From an uncultured Bacteroidales bacterium (GTDB lineage: Bacteria > Bacteroidota > Bacteroidia > Bacteroidales > Marinilabiliaceae): a stretch of DNA of 64,000 nt. Positions 9,142-18,624 of the stretch are shown piece by piece (positions within the stretch are counted from its first letter, which is position 1; each line of letters starts with the position of its first letter). A program made the translations under genes and the position numbers. A model generated the notes under the pieces. The model ran no database searches. It saw only the letters and a program-made list of their open reading frames with translations, and was not told the origin of the DNA. Location: NCBI GenBank assembly GCA_937892255.1, contig CALAUL010000006.1:1-64000 (forward strand), written 5' to 3'.

Positions 9142-10218
9142 TTATTGGTTTATTACTGTATGAGTAGGAAATGCGAACTCTAACCCTGCTTCAGAGAATC
9201 TGCGCAATATCTCTATGTTGATTTCCGTCTGAGTGTCAAAAATGCTCGCATCTTTGACTATGTAATATATAAACGTTATTCCTAACGAGAAGTCTCCATA
9301 GGTTTCAAAGAATACGTCCGGATTATCCGATACGTGTGGATTCTCTTTTGCTATCCGACGAAGCAGAGATATTGCTTGCTCCATTTTGTCGGCTGTAGTG
9401 TCATATGTTAGGCCTAAGTTTAATGTTATTTTGCGAGTCGGTTCCATAGTAATGTTCTCAATGACAGAACCTGTTATTTGAGAATTGGGTATTGTGACCA
9501 ACGTTCCAGCCAATGTGCGCAAGCGGAATGTTCTCATTCCTATTGACTCTACATAACCGTCGTAGCCGGATATTCTAATACGTTGTCCTATGGAAAAAGG
9601 CCTATCCAACAAGACTGTAAATCCGCCAAAGAAGTTTGCCACCGTATTTTGAGCTGCCATGGCCATTGCTATACCGCCAATACCCAAACCGGCTATCAAG
9701 GCTCCGACATCATAACCCGAGTTGTTCAAAGCAGAGACTATTCCAAAAGCCCATATAAGACCGACAATAATCTTACGCACTATGTTGAATACATGATTGC
9801 CCGACTCGTTGGACCCGACTTGAACACGTGGTCTTACGAAGCCATCTAACAAACCGGAGATAAGTCCACTTATAAACCATGTGGCATTGATAGTTATAAT
9901 GACTATGAATATCTTTGATATTACATTGTCGACCATCGGAGAAAAGGTAAGCAACAGCAACGCTATCTTACACCCTGCTATGATAAACGAAAATACGAAT
10001 GGGGTTTCGACCCTTGACACAATTATATCATCTGCCTTAGCCTTCGTGCGATTTATGATGGCCTTCACCAAAGTGCGTATAAGCCATTTTACCAAACGAC
10101 TTATGCTAATGAAGACAATGATAATGAAAAGCGATATTATCCAATTGGAAAGCGAATTTCCCAACACTTCATTGTTTAGGAATGGAGTATCAAGCAACTC
10201 TCTAAGATACTTTATCAT
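9142..10218 (-). CDS. MscS-family mechanosensitive ion channel
   Basis: A 358-residue inner-membrane channel. Hydrophobic helices lie at about 26-45, 70-92, 100-120 and 150-200. The last is the pore-lining glycine/alanine-rich segment (GALIAGLGIGG, then AMAAQNTVANFFGG), followed by the beta domain (FSIGQRIRISGYDG, LVTIPNSQI) and a cytoplasmic cage domain. Such channels release solutes at hypo-osmotic shock. It has one helix pair more than E. coli MscS. It precedes the GH3 gene by 14 bases, so both are probably transcribed together; a terminator separates it from atpG upstream. Confidence 0.9.
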   Translation of the reverse strand: MIKYLRELLDTPFLNNEVLGNSLSNWIISLFIIIVFISISRLVKWLIRTLVKAIINRTKAKADDIIVSRVETPFVFSFIIAGCKIALLLLTFSPMVDNVISKIFIVIITINATWFISGLISGLLDGFVRPRVQVGSNESGNHVFNIVRKIIVGLIWAFGIVSALNNSGYDVGALIAGLGIGGIAMAMAAQNTVANFFGGFTVLLDRPFSIGQRIRISGYDGYVESIGMRTFRLRTLAGTLVTIPNSQITGSVIENITMEPTRKITLNLGLTYDTTADKMEQAISLLRRIAKENPHVSDNPDVFFETYGDFSLGITFIYYIVKDASIFDTQTEINIEILRRFSEAGLEFAFPTHTVINQ

Positions 10219-10237
10219 AATGTTTCTCCGCTATTTA

Positions 10238-10281
10238 GAAAAATAAAGGCCACAATGATAAATAAAACTATCATTGCAGCC
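10238..10281 (-). terminator. Terminator of the ATP synthase operon
   Basis: Read on the minus strand, GGC-(2 mismatches)-CAATGATA pairs with TATCATTG-GCC (plus-strand arms 10248-10260 and 10269-10281). It is followed by a U-rich tail, complementary to GAAAAATAAA at 10238-10247. It lies 28 bases after the atpG stop. Confidence 0.75.
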
Positions 10282-10308
10282 GATATATGAAAATTAGATT
10301 ATTTTAAA

Positions 10309-11178
10309 CTAATTATTAAGGGCTTCCGCTCCACTAACGATTTCTATGAGTTCGTTTGTGATTGCAGCCTGACGAGCCTTATTGTATTGCAATTGCAAAT
10401 CGCCAAGAAGCTCTGTTGCATTGTCCGTTGCCTTGTGCATAGATGTCATACGGGCTCCATGTTCAGACGCCAACGACTCCAATATGGTAGAATACAGCTT
10501 TGTGTTTACAACTTGTGGCGTTATGGCTTCAAGTACAGATGCTTTGTCCGGTTCTACAATGTAATCACAATATTTACATTCTGAATCGCCGGTTGACAAA
10601 GTGAATGGCAACATCTGTTTGGCAACTACATTCTGAACTGCGGCGTTGACAAACTCGTTATACACAAGATGTACTTCACGATATTTTCCTGAATAAAATT
10701 CATTCGCAATCTGTGTTGCTACCTCAGATACGGACTTTGTGGTGACGTTGTCCAACAAGTCGTTGTAGTTTCCCACTACAGATATTCCTCTTGAAGCAAG
10801 GCCTTTGGTCAGCTGTTTGCCTATCGGCAATACATCGACTTCCTGTCCTGCAAAACGCTCTTTCAACAAGAGTTCAGTCTCTTTTACCACATTTGAGTTA
10901 AATGCTCCTGCCAATCCTTTGTTTGATGCAATCGGAACAATAAGTATTTTGCCCTTTTGGCTAACTCTGAACACCGCAAAACGATCGCAAACGTCATCTA
11001 TTGACATTCCCAAGAAGTTGGCTACTTCCATTAATTTATTGACGAAAGGTCGCACATGCTCAACGTCATCTTGAGCCTTCTTAAGTTTTGCCGCAGATAC
11101 CATCTTCATTGCGCTCGTAACTTGTCGGGTCGTTCGCACTGAATTGATACGGATACGTATATCTTTTAAATTAGCCAT
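10309..11178 (-). CDS. atpG: ATP synthase F1 gamma subunit
   Basis: A 289-residue central-stalk subunit of the F1Fo ATP synthase that couples rotation of the c-ring to catalysis. The N-terminal helix (LKDIRIRINSVRTTRQVTSA) and the C-terminal helix (ARMTSMHKATDNA, then LLGDLQLQYNKARQA) are the family signatures. Together they form the coiled-coil shaft inside the alpha/beta hexamer. It is the last gene of the atp operon, 13 bases after atpA and before a hairpin terminator. Confidence 0.96.
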   Translation of the reverse strand: MANLKDIRIRINSVRTTRQVTSAMKMVSAAKLKKAQDDVEHVRPFVNKLMEVANFLGMSIDDVCDRFAVFRVSQKGKILIVPIASNKGLAGAFNSNVVKETELLLKERFAGQEVDVLPIGKQLTKGLASRGISVVGNYNDLLDNVTTKSVSEVATQIANEFYSGKYREVHLVYNEFVNAAVQNVVAKQMLPFTLSTGDSECKYCDYIVEPDKASVLEAITPQVVNTKLYSTILESLASEHGARMTSMHKATDNATELLGDLQLQYNKARQAAITNELIEIVSGAEALNN

Positions 11179-11191
11179 AAGTCAAATGTTA

Positions 11192-12766
11192 TTAACTGAA
11201 CTGTAAACTGACTTGCTCTGCAACATCTGTAAGAACCTTTGTGATGTCGTCATCAATTTTACCCGAAGCAATAGCTTCAAGGACGTCATTATGCGCAAGC
11301 TCCATTTCGTTGAGGAAAGCATTTTCGAACTCTGCCACTTTTGTAACCGGAACGTTCTTCATCAATCCGTTTGTTCCACAATATATGATAGCAACCTGCT
11401 TAGCTACCGGAACAGGGGAGTATTGAGCCTGCTTGAGCAGCTCTACGTTTTTACGTCCCTTATCCAATATAGCCATCGTCGTTGCGTCCATATCTGAACC
11501 AAACTTAGAGAAGGCTTCCAATTCGCGATATTGAGCGTGGTCCAGCTTCAATGTTCCGGCCACTTTCTTCATTGACTTAATCTGCGCCGAACCACCTACA
11601 CGCGACACCGATATACCAACGTTGATAGCCGGACGAACACCCGCATTAAAGAGGTTTCCTTCCAAGAATATCTGTCCATCGGTAATCGAAATTACATTTG
11701 TCGGGATATACGCCGAAACGTCACCGGCTTGTGTCTCGATAATAGGCAGAGCCGTCAATGAACCGCCACCCTTAACCATAGGTTTTAGAGTTTCTGGCAA
11801 GTCATTCATCTGAGAGGCAATATCGTCATTTTCCACAATCTTTGCAGCTCTTTCGAGAAGACGAGAGTGCAAATAGAAGATATCTCCCGGATATGCTTCA
11901 CGACCTGGTGGACGACGAAGCAAAAGACTCACTTCACGATATGCAACTGCCTGTTTTGACAAGTCGTCATAGATAATCAAGGCCGAACGGCCGGTATCTC
12001 TAAAGTACTCTCCGATAGCGGCTCCTGCAAAAGGCGAATAAAACTGCATGGCTGCAGAATCAGCAGCTGTTGCCGATACTACACACGTATAATCCATTGC
12101 ACCATACTTCTCAAGTGTACTTACTATCTGTGCTACAGTACTGCCTTTCTGGCCTGTCGCTACATATATGCAATATACCGGCTTGCCTTGTTCGTAGAAG
12201 CTACGTTGATTTAATATTGTATCAATTGCGATAGCCGTCTTTCCTGTCTGACGGTCGCCAATGATAAGCTCACGCTGTCCTCTACCAATAGGAATCATAG
12301 AGTCGATAGCCTTGATTCCTGTCTGCAATGGTTCCTTAACCGGCTGACGGAACAACACCTGAGGGGCTTTTCTCTCAAGTGGCATTTCATACAAATCTCC
12401 CGATATAGGACCTTTGCCGTCTACCGGTTCGCCAAGCGGATTTACTACACGGCCAATTATACCTTCTCCAACACGGATAGAGGCAATACGTCCCGTTCTT
12501 TTTACGGTGTCGCCTTCTTTAACCTCGTTCTGACCTCCCATAAGTACTATACCTACGTGATCTTGCTCAAGGTTCATCACAACACCGGTAGAGGCGCCAA
12601 TTTCGACAAGCTCGTTGGCCTGAACATTGTCAAGACCATATGCCCTTGCAACTCCATCGGCAACGGTCAAAACCGTTCCAACCTCTTCCATTTTCATTGA
12701 AGACTCAAACTTCTCAAGTTGCGCCTTAAGCAAATTTGATACTTCTGAGGCTTTTATGTTTTCCAT
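11192..12766 (-). CDS. atpA: ATP synthase F1 alpha subunit
   Basis: A 524-residue non-catalytic nucleotide-binding subunit of F1. The P-loop [13 protein letters not shown] (about residues 170-182), the [11 protein letters not shown] strand and the arginine-finger segment [11 protein letters not shown] are intact, so it should supply the arginine finger to the catalytic beta sites. The beta gene (atpD) is not in this window. Length and motif order are normal. Confidence 0.97.
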   Translation of the reverse strand: MENIKASEVSNLLKAQLEKFESSMKMEEVGTVLTVADGVARAYGLDNVQANELVEIGASTGVVMNLEQDHVGIVLMGGQNEVKEGDTVKRTGRIASIRVGEGIIGRVVNPLGEPVDGKGPISGDLYEMPLERKAPQVLFRQPVKEPLQTGIKAIDSMIPIGRGQRELIIGDRQTGKTAIAIDTILNQRSFYEQGKPVYCIYVATGQKGSTVAQIVSTLEKYGAMDYTCVVSATAADSAAMQFYSPFAGAAIGEYFRDTGRSALIIYDDLSKQAVAYREVSLLLRRPPGREAYPGDIFYLHSRLLERAAKIVENDDIASQMNDLPETLKPMVKGGGSLTALPIIETQAGDVSAYIPTNVISITDGQIFLEGNLFNAGVRPAINVGISVSRVGGSAQIKSMKKVAGTLKLDHAQYRELEAFSKFGSDMDATTMAILDKGRKNVELLKQAQYSPVPVAKQVAIIYCGTNGLMKNVPVTKVAEFENAFLNEMELAHNDVLEAIASGKIDDDITKVLTDVAEQVSLQFS

Positions 12767-12790
12767 GTTATTACTTCTTTGAAGATGAAA

Positions 12791-13327
12791 CTAAACCGTC
12801 AAACTATTTTCAATCTCTTTCAGCTGACGAAGAACACTACAATCAAGTTGTTTGCCTTCTATAGTTATTACCATTCCTCCAAGTAATGACTCGTCTACAC
12901 TGAACGATGCATCAACTTTTGCTCCAAGTTTACTCTCTATAATCGAAACAAATGTCTTCTCTTTTTCCGTCGACAAACCACATGCTGTCACGATATCCAC
13001 TTGTTTGATTCCCAAGCTTTTCTTGTACAAACTTTGAAACACTCGCAATATATCATCTAATGCCGACACACGCTCTTTGTCAACCACGAACATTAGGAAA
13101 TCTATCATCGTAGATGTTACATTGCCATTGAACACCGTGAACAAGAGTTCCTTCTTCTCTGACATCTTTTTTATCGGAGATGACAAGAAGTTATATACTT
13201 CGCTATTAGCCGCAAATGCGTCTCTAATATTTTGTGCATCCGAATTAACTTCATCTAATTCCTTACGCTGATCTGCGAAGTCATACAATACCGTGGCATA
13301 ACGCCTTGCTATAAGTCCAACATCCAT
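12791..13327 (-). CDS. atpH: ATP synthase delta (OSCP) subunit
   Basis: A 178-residue peripheral-stalk subunit linking subunit b to the top of F1. The N-terminal helical domain begins with RRYATVLYDFADQ and the C-terminal domain carries the conserved DESLLGGMVITIEGKQLD segment that defines the family. It lies 24 bases before atpA and 15 after atpF. Its function is inferred from family and operon position. Confidence 0.94.
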   Translation of the reverse strand: MDVGLIARRYATVLYDFADQRKELDEVNSDAQNIRDAFAANSEVYNFLSSPIKKMSEKKELLFTVFNGNVTSTMIDFLMFVVDKERVSALDDILRVFQSLYKKSLGIKQVDIVTACGLSTEKEKTFVSIIESKLGAKVDASFSVDESLLGGMVITIEGKQLDCSVLRQLKEIENSLTV

Positions 13328-13342
13328 ATTGTGATGAGATAT

Positions 13343-13837
13343 TTATTTGAAATTGCTTTCGTTGAGGTATTTCTCTATTAGTTTCTCCTGTTTCCCTTCT
13401 GCCTTCAAGTCTTCTGCCAATATCTTGCCGGCTATCTCTACCGACAACTTTGCGACCTGTTGCTTCAGTTCCACAATAGCGTTCTGCTTCTCTTTCTCTA
13501 TCTGAGCACGAGCCGCAGCCATTACCTTTTCCGCTTCTGTTTGCGCAGCTGTTTTAGCTTCGCCGACGATAGAATCCTTCATCGCACGAGCTTCCTTCAG
13601 CATCTGCTCTCTCTCTAATCGAGCCTCGGCTGTCATCTTGGCTTTCGACTCTTCCATTTTCTTATACTCCTCTGTTGCTTTCTCCGCAGACACAAGAGCT
13701 TGCTCTATCTTTTCTTCTCGCTCTTTGATGGCATCTAACATCGGTTTCCATGCAAACTTTTTCAGCAAGAAGAAAAGTATTATGAAAGTAAGTCCAGACC
13801 ATATTACCAACCCCGGCTCTGGTGATAAAAGATCCAT
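13343..13837 (-). CDS. atpF: ATP synthase Fo subunit b
   Basis: A 164-residue peripheral-stalk subunit. One N-terminal membrane helix (about residues 8-28, GLVIWSGLTFIILFFLLKKF) is followed by a long, charged, coiled-coil helix rich in Ala, Glu and Lys to the C-terminus, which dimerises and holds F1 against the a subunit. The order atpE-atpF-atpH is standard. Confidence 0.94.
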   Translation of the reverse strand: MDLLSPEPGLVIWSGLTFIILFFLLKKFAWKPMLDAIKEREEKIEQALVSAEKATEEYKKMEESKAKMTAEARLEREQMLKEARAMKDSIVGEAKTAAQTEAEKVMAAARAQIEKEKQNAIVELKQQVAKLSVEIAGKILAEDLKAEGKQEKLIEKYLNESNFK

Positions 13838-13855
13838 GATTCAATCGTTTTATTA

Positions 13856-14056
13856 TTATGAAAGGAAAGCGATAACGATAGCGAAAAGACCAGCACCCTC
13901 AATCATACCTGCTGCAATAAGCATAGCTGCTTGTATCTTTCCTGCCATCTCCGGCTGACGTGCCATAGCGTCAAGAGCAGACTTTCCAATATTTCCAATT
14001 CCAAGGCCGATACCTATAACGATCAAGCCCAAACCTACGCTAATTAAATTTCCCAT
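13856..14056 (-). CDS. atpE: ATP synthase Fo subunit c
   Basis: A 66-residue rotor-ring subunit with two membrane helices joined by the ARQPE loop. Helix 1 carries the GIGLGIG packing motif and helix 2 the ion-binding carboxylate in GMIEGAGLFAIV (Glu52). The Na+-site ligands of sodium-type rings (Gln in helix 1, Ser/Thr after the Glu) are replaced by Ile and Gly, so proton coupling is inferred. It is shorter than most c subunits (about 70-85), with almost no N-terminal tail. Confidence 0.94.
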   Translation of the reverse strand: MGNLISVGLGLIVIGIGLGIGNIGKSALDAMARQPEMAGKIQAAMLIAAGMIEGAGLFAIVIAFLS

Positions 14057-14102
14057 AATCGTAAAGTTTTAATTATTATTTTTTCAGTTACTTATCTCTT
14101 TA

Positions 14103-15170
14103 TCAATGTTCTTCATCTTTAACCGCAAGACTTATGTACAAAGCTGATAACAATGTAAAGATATACGCTTGCAGTGCTCCAAATATCAACTCAAGAATAA
14201 AAATTATCAGTGCCAACAATACCGACGGAACTACCATCACGTATGACTTCACAATAAATATCATCGATATAAGACTTATAATTATAATGTGTCCTCCTGT
14301 GACATTCGCAAAAAGACGAACCAACAATGTGAATGGCTTGGTAAACATACTAATAACCTCTATCGGCACCAATATCAACTTCATTACAAACGGAACTCCC
14401 GGAAGTGTCAGGTTGTGTTTCCAATAGTGCTTATTGGCACATACACTTGTTATTATAAATGTAAATATCGCCAATATCGCAGTAAACGATATGTTTCCAG
14501 AAAGGTTGCTTGCTCCGGGGAAGAACGGAACTAACCCAATAAGATTGTTTATCCATATAAAGAAAAACAGAGTCAATAGATACGGGGTGAATTTTGCCGA
14601 TTTCTCATGTCCTATCTGCTCATCAGCTATGTCTTTTACAAAGAGTACAAGCAATTCAACTACCGAGTTGCCACCTCTTGGCACTACTGATTTTTTATAC
14701 GATTTGGCGGCTCCACAGAAAATGAGTAATATAATAATGACACTCATAAACATCGACGCCACATTTTTAGTTATCGAAAAATCGAAATCCACCTTTGACG
14801 CCGTCTCTGTTTCATCTGCCTCTATTCCATCTATCCCTATTCCAGACCTTGTATATACTAATTTGTCATGAGAATCCAAAAAATAAACTCTGCCATTTTT
14901 GCGAATGGTTTTACCATGTGCTAACTCCGACGACATACAGAAAATCCAATCACCTTGATTGTATGCCATCACCGGAAGACTAATATTTATATGGTGTGAT
15001 TGACCCTCTGAATCTTCGTAAGAAAACACATTCCATGAATGAGAATCCGATATATGATGACTTATGACACTTGTCATATCCAACTCTCCACTTTGCGCTT
15101 CAGCCTCTGAGGCATACACCGAAGTGCACACACTTAGCATGATTGATAATACAATTAACAAATTTCTCAT
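14103..15170 (-). CDS. atpB: ATP synthase Fo subunit a with signal peptide and periplasmic extension
   Basis: A 355-residue proton-channel subunit. Unlike the E. coli protein it begins with a cleavable-looking signal (MRNLLIVLSIMLSVCTSVYA) and a soluble segment of about 130 residues before the first core membrane helix, a form common in Bacteroidota. The essential arginine is in LLVRLFANVTGGH, and the C-terminal helices follow (FGALQAYIFTLLSALYIS). I chose the start at 15170 because it gives the signal peptide; the upstream ATG at 15260 adds an unlikely leader that overlaps the previous gene. Confidence 0.93.
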   Translation of the reverse strand: MRNLLIVLSIMLSVCTSVYASEAEAQSGELDMTSVISHHISDSHSWNVFSYEDSEGQSHHINISLPVMAYNQGDWIFCMSSELAHGKTIRKNGRVYFLDSHDKLVYTRSGIGIDGIEADETETASKVDFDFSITKNVASMFMSVIIILLIFCGAAKSYKKSVVPRGGNSVVELLVLFVKDIADEQIGHEKSAKFTPYLLTLFFFIWINNLIGLVPFFPGASNLSGNISFTAILAIFTFIITSVCANKHYWKHNLTLPGVPFVMKLILVPIEVISMFTKPFTLLVRLFANVTGGHIIIISLISMIFIVKSYVMVVPSVLLALIIFILELIFGALQAYIFTLLSALYISLAVKDEEH

Positions 15171-15199
15171 AACGTATACTAAAATTATATACAACGAAT

Positions 15200-15541
15200 C
15201 TATAAAGACCGGCTCACTACATATATTCCTACGAACTGAGCTACAAAAAAGTTTACACAAAATACAATAGATGTATACATATTTTCACTATCCATAGGAG
15301 AAACGAATGCAAACAACGCTATAGCCATCAATATAAACTTAGACACCTCTGCTACCAAACCCAATATGACGCTTGATATTTGATACTTTGACCCAATTTT
15401 TACAAAGACATAACGAACAACCTCTAATAATAAGGGTATCATCATCACTAAAAGTTGCTCGTTCCGCTCTTCTCGTATATATGCCAACACTCCTATATTA
15501 ATAGGTATAATAATGACAGCATATATTATGAATGGCATCAT
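15200..15541 (-). CDS. AtpI-like four-helix membrane protein
   Basis: A 113-residue protein with four predicted membrane helices (about 3-21, 29-47, 56-81, 88-108) and almost no soluble part. Size, topology and place just before atpB match the AtpI/ATP synthase protein I group, which assists c-ring assembly or magnesium supply. Sequence similarity cannot be judged by eye, so the name is by position and topology. Its start overlaps the bactofilin stop by four bases (ATGA), implying translational coupling. Confidence 0.6.
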   Translation of the reverse strand: MMPFIIYAVIIIPINIGVLAYIREERNEQLLVMMIPLLLEVVRYVFVKIGSKYQISSVILGLVAEVSKFILMAIALFAFVSPMDSENMYTSIVFCVNFFVAQFVGIYVVSRSL

Positions 15542-15912
15542 TTCTTTGTGGACTCGACTGTCGCATTGCGCTTATCGGCCATATTGCACGAACCAATAAA
15601 CACAGCTCCTGGTTCTATGCTAAGCTTTGAAATCGTCATTTCTCCCTTAAACACAGATGTACTCTTCAATGATAACAAATCTGAAACTTCCATCTTGCCG
15701 TCAAAAGCTCCCGAAATCTCTGCATTGACACATTTTATGGTACCTTTGATAACCCCAGCTGAACCTAATACAAGTTTTCCCTTTGAGGTTATGTTTCCTT
15801 CGATGGCACCATCTACACGCAGATCTCCATCGGTTTCAATATCTCCAACAATTTTTGTCCCTGCACCTATTATATTAGGCAGTTTATTTTCAACTTCAAA
15901 TGTTTTTGCCAT
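15538..15912 (-). CDS. Bactofilin (polymer-forming cytoskeletal protein)
   Basis: A 124-residue protein with a right-handed beta-helix core made of short valine/isoleucine/glycine-spaced repeats from about residue 15 to 110 (IVGDIETDGDLRVDG, IEGNITSKGKLVLG and similar). It is flanked by short polar ends, which is the bactofilin plan. Bactofilins self-assemble without nucleotides into filaments on the inner membrane and scaffold cell-shape or envelope enzymes. It is the first gene of the transcript that continues into the ATP synthase genes. Confidence 0.9.
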   Translation of the reverse strand: MAKTFEVENKLPNIIGAGTKIVGDIETDGDLRVDGAIEGNITSKGKLVLGSAGVIKGTIKCVNAEISGAFDGKMEVSDLLSLKSTSVFKGEMTISKLSIEPGAVFIGSCNMADKRNATVESTKK

Positions 15913-15941
15913 AATTAGTTCTTATTTTATTTGTTCGAAAA

Positions 15942-15976
15942 CAAAATTAACAAAAGAATGTTTAACGTTTATCAAA
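15942..15976 (-). promoter_or_regulatory. Probable promoter of the bactofilin-atp operon
   Basis: On the minus strand a TTTG box (complement of 15973-15976) is followed by 23 bases and TAATTTTG (complement of 15942-15949), matching the Bacteroidota -33/-7 pattern with slightly long spacing. It overlaps the last codons of the cyclase gene and lies about 30 bases before the bactofilin start. Confidence 0.4.
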
Positions 15977-17627
15977 TTTTCCGAATTATTTTGTCTAAGT
16001 TTTTCATTTGATCCGAGAGTAACACCTCTGAGATTTCATTAGCTCCCAACGTATAGTACTGGAATACAGACATCGTCTTCTTCAAATCTCGATACCATTC
16101 TTTTTTTGACAAAGATGTGTTTCGTATCATCGCACATTCACAACAGTCACTTATCTTTTGTTCGAAATCACGACTGCCTATGTATTCATACATCGCATCA
16201 TGAATCAATTCCTCTTCTCTGTTACTTGGCTTCTTATCTTGCATAACACGATTTACAATCTTTAATATCGACATCATCTGTTCTTCTGAGAAATGCATCT
16301 TTTTTATCATTGCAGATAGCTCTGATGACAAATCTTCTGCCATTTTAGGAAGTTCATTTGAAATGAATATCATTATCATGGCGACCTTGCATGTCATCTT
16401 CATTATAATATCTTCTTGTTGTCTTTCGATCAAAAGATCTACACTCTTCATCAATGATTCAAACCTGTTTTTGAAACATGTTACCCCCAACTTATCTATT
16501 GCCACAATGACCATATCTGCCATGTCCTTAATTTTCAACAATTGTATTTGTTGCAACATGATAGTATTAGGTCTGTACAACGAACCTCCTTCCGAATATT
16601 CCGGACGCAAACGTTTTACAAAGTACATGTCTATTTCTCCCTTGTACTTCACTGGCATCTTTCCTCTGTATTCACATTCGAAATAGTCTTTTATCTTTTC
16701 GTACGTATCACTGGTAATGTTTATCTCTCCCGGCTCGCTTGATGACTCCATTCGAGATGCAATGTTTACAGAATCTCCCCAAATATCAAAAGCTTTCTTC
16801 TTAAATCCCAACGTGCCCGAAATGACAGGACCGGTATTTATTCCTATGCGAATATTCCAAAAATTACTTGATAAAGATTGTCTGTTATTAACGTAGGCTA
16901 TCATTCCAAGAGCAACCAAAACAACCTCTATCGGATTAGCACTGTCGACATCAGGGACTCCGCCCGCACACATATACGAGTCTCCTATCGTCTTGATTTT
17001 CTCGACACTATACTTCTCTACCAACTCGTCGAAATATATAAAATAACGATCCAACTCATCTACCAACTGCTCAGGATTCATCGTTTCGACAATCTTTGTA
17101 AATCCTTGAATATCGGCAAATAGAACCGTGACGCAATCAAATTTCTTTGTGCGACGGATGGATGCTGTCTCCATTTGACTTATCTCCAAAGTCTTTGAAC
17201 GCTTCTTGTATCCACGCAATACCAGAAAAAAAATCAATAATGCAACGCCGATACCTATATATATCACGAGCGAATAATCAGTTTCCGACTTGAAAAAAAT
17301 AGAAATTTCTGTTTTTCTTCCGGATTCTGACCGAATTTCCACCTTACTTTTTTCTAAAGAAGACGTTTTTATAATCACCGACGACAATTGTGTCTGTAAT
17401 TCATTCAGAGTATCTCCCTCTTCAGATTTCTGAATTATTATAAATGGCGAATGAAACGAATCATTCGTTGTCCACGTCAGAGAAACACTTTCCCCAGACG
17501 TCTCTATTTGTCTATTAGCCAATACCTTATAATTGTCCGAGTCATCACTGTAATACACATTTTGCCCCGACATGGAAGTGCATAAAACCAATAAAAAAGC
17601 ACCTAAAAACCATCTAAATTTTCTCAT
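15972..17627 (-). CDS. Membrane-anchored class III adenylyl cyclase with novel C-terminal domain
   Basis: A 551-residue protein: signal (1-21), periplasmic beta-type region (about 22-122), one membrane helix (about 125-145), class III cyclase domain (about 160-345), then about 200 residues of helix. The metal-binding aspartates are in LFADIQGFT and TIGDSYM. The Lys of KIKTIGD and the Asp of FDIWGDSVNIASRM are the adenine-selecting pair, and the transition-state Asn and Arg lie in VNIASR, so cAMP synthesis is likely. The helical C-terminus (about 350-551) is not a domain I recognise. The gene is divergent from the universal stress protein gene and precedes the bactofilin-atp transcript. Confidence 0.85.
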   Translation of the reverse strand: MRKFRWFLGAFLLVLCTSMSGQNVYYSDDSDNYKVLANRQIETSGESVSLTWTTNDSFHSPFIIIQKSEEGDTLNELQTQLSSVIIKTSSLEKSKVEIRSESGRKTEISIFFKSETDYSLVIYIGIGVALLIFFLVLRGYKKRSKTLEISQMETASIRRTKKFDCVTVLFADIQGFTKIVETMNPEQLVDELDRYFIYFDELVEKYSVEKIKTIGDSYMCAGGVPDVDSANPIEVVLVALGMIAYVNNRQSLSSNFWNIRIGINTGPVISGTLGFKKKAFDIWGDSVNIASRMESSSEPGEINITSDTYEKIKDYFECEYRGKMPVKYKGEIDMYFVKRLRPEYSEGGSLYRPNTIMLQQIQLLKIKDMADMVIVAIDKLGVTCFKNRFESLMKSVDLLIERQQEDIIMKMTCKVAMIMIFISNELPKMAEDLSSELSAMIKKMHFSEEQMMSILKIVNRVMQDKKPSNREEELIHDAMYEYIGSRDFEQKISDCCECAMIRNTSLSKKEWYRDLKKTMSVFQYYTLGANEISEVLLSDQMKNLDKIIRKI

Positions 17628-17731
17628 ATTTTTCCCTTTTAAAACTTATCATTTTAAAATAATCCGCAATTTACTTTTTTTTTTATAAATAAACTACTAA
17701 TTTTAACGATTGAAAAAACAAACTTACATTT

Positions 17732-18559
17732 ATGGGGTCTTACACTGATACAATAATCGTTCCGTACGACTTTACGGAAAAAGCCAATTGCGCTGTAAAA
17801 CATGCTGCAGTAGTGGCTCGAAACATGAATGCCGAACTTGTGTTGCTCCACATTGTCAAAAAAGAGAGCCAACAGTCAGAAGTTTATGGGCAATTGGAGT
17901 CTATAGCTGAAAAAGTTAAATCAGAAGAGAATGTCGGAGTGCGACAAATAGTCAGAGAGGGTACAATCTTCAAGACAATCAACGAAGTTGTAGACGAACA
18001 AAAGGGTGTACTCGTCGTAATGGGTACTCATGGAATGAAAGGTATGCAAAAACTTACCGGAAGCTGGGCTCTTAAGGTAATAGTCGGGTGCCACGTCCCT
18101 TACCTTATCGTTCAAAAAGATCCAGAATATACAACTCCGACAAACATACTTTTCCCTATTGACTACAAATTGGAAACAAAGGAAAAGCTTAAATGGGTCA
18201 GCATGTTGAACTACATCAATAATATCAACGTTTGCCTATTTGCACAACAAGGCAACGGACCGATGTACGACAATCCGACGAAGGCAAACATGACTTTCAG
18301 CAAGCGTTATCTTGATGAACGAGGTATACCATATACCGTTAATTGGACAGACAAACGTGGCTCGTTCTATGACATAACTCTCAACTATGCTAGAGAGAAT
18401 AATATCGGTGTCATAATGATAACGACAACGCGAGACATTGCTTTCCACGACTACATCTTGGGTGCAAACGAGCAATCTATCATTGCCAACGAAGCCCAAA
18501 TACCAGTATTTGTAGTTAATCCTCGCGCTGAAGTAAAGTTAGCATACACAAACTTCTAA
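17732..18559 (+). CDS. Universal stress protein, tandem UspA domains
   Basis: A 275-residue cytosolic protein with two UspA folds (about 4-142 and 148-272). The first has the nucleotide-binding pattern GTHGMKGMQKLTGSWA (G-2x-G-then-GS); the second is more diverged and lacks a clear copy, so it may be a non-binding partner. Such proteins accumulate during starvation or stress and bind ATP or AMP. The gene diverges from the adenylyl cyclase gene across about 100 AT-rich bases in which no convincing promoter was found, and ends at a strong terminator. Confidence 0.9.
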   Translation: MGSYTDTIIVPYDFTEKANCAVKHAAVVARNMNAELVLLHIVKKESQQSEVYGQLESIAEKVKSEENVGVRQIVREGTIFKTINEVVDEQKGVLVVMGTHGMKGMQKLTGSWALKVIVGCHVPYLIVQKDPEYTTPTNILFPIDYKLETKEKLKWVSMLNYINNINVCLFAQQGNGPMYDNPTKANMTFSKRYLDERGIPYTVNWTDKRGSFYDITLNYARENNIGVIMITTTRDIAFHDYILGANEQSIIANEAQIPVFVVNPRAEVKLAYTNF

Positions 18560-18590
18560 ACGACAAATATCTATTAACCAAATAATAACG

Positions 18591-18616
18591 AGGCGGACTA
18601 ATTATCCGCCTTTTTT
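18591..18616 (+). terminator. Terminator after the universal stress protein gene
   Basis: GGCGGA (18592-18597) pairs with TCCGCC (18605-18610) round a 7-base loop and is followed by six T. The next gene starts only 8 bases after the T-run, leaving no room for a separate promoter. Confidence 0.8.
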
Positions 18617-18624
18617 ATAAACCT

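Noticed and set aside
13856..14056. Sodium-type c-ring
   Set aside because: The helix 1 Gln and the Ser/Thr after the carboxylate are replaced by Ile and Gly, so proton coupling is more likely.
15170..15260. Longer atpB start at 15260
   Set aside because: It adds 30 residues that hide the signal peptide and overlap the preceding gene.
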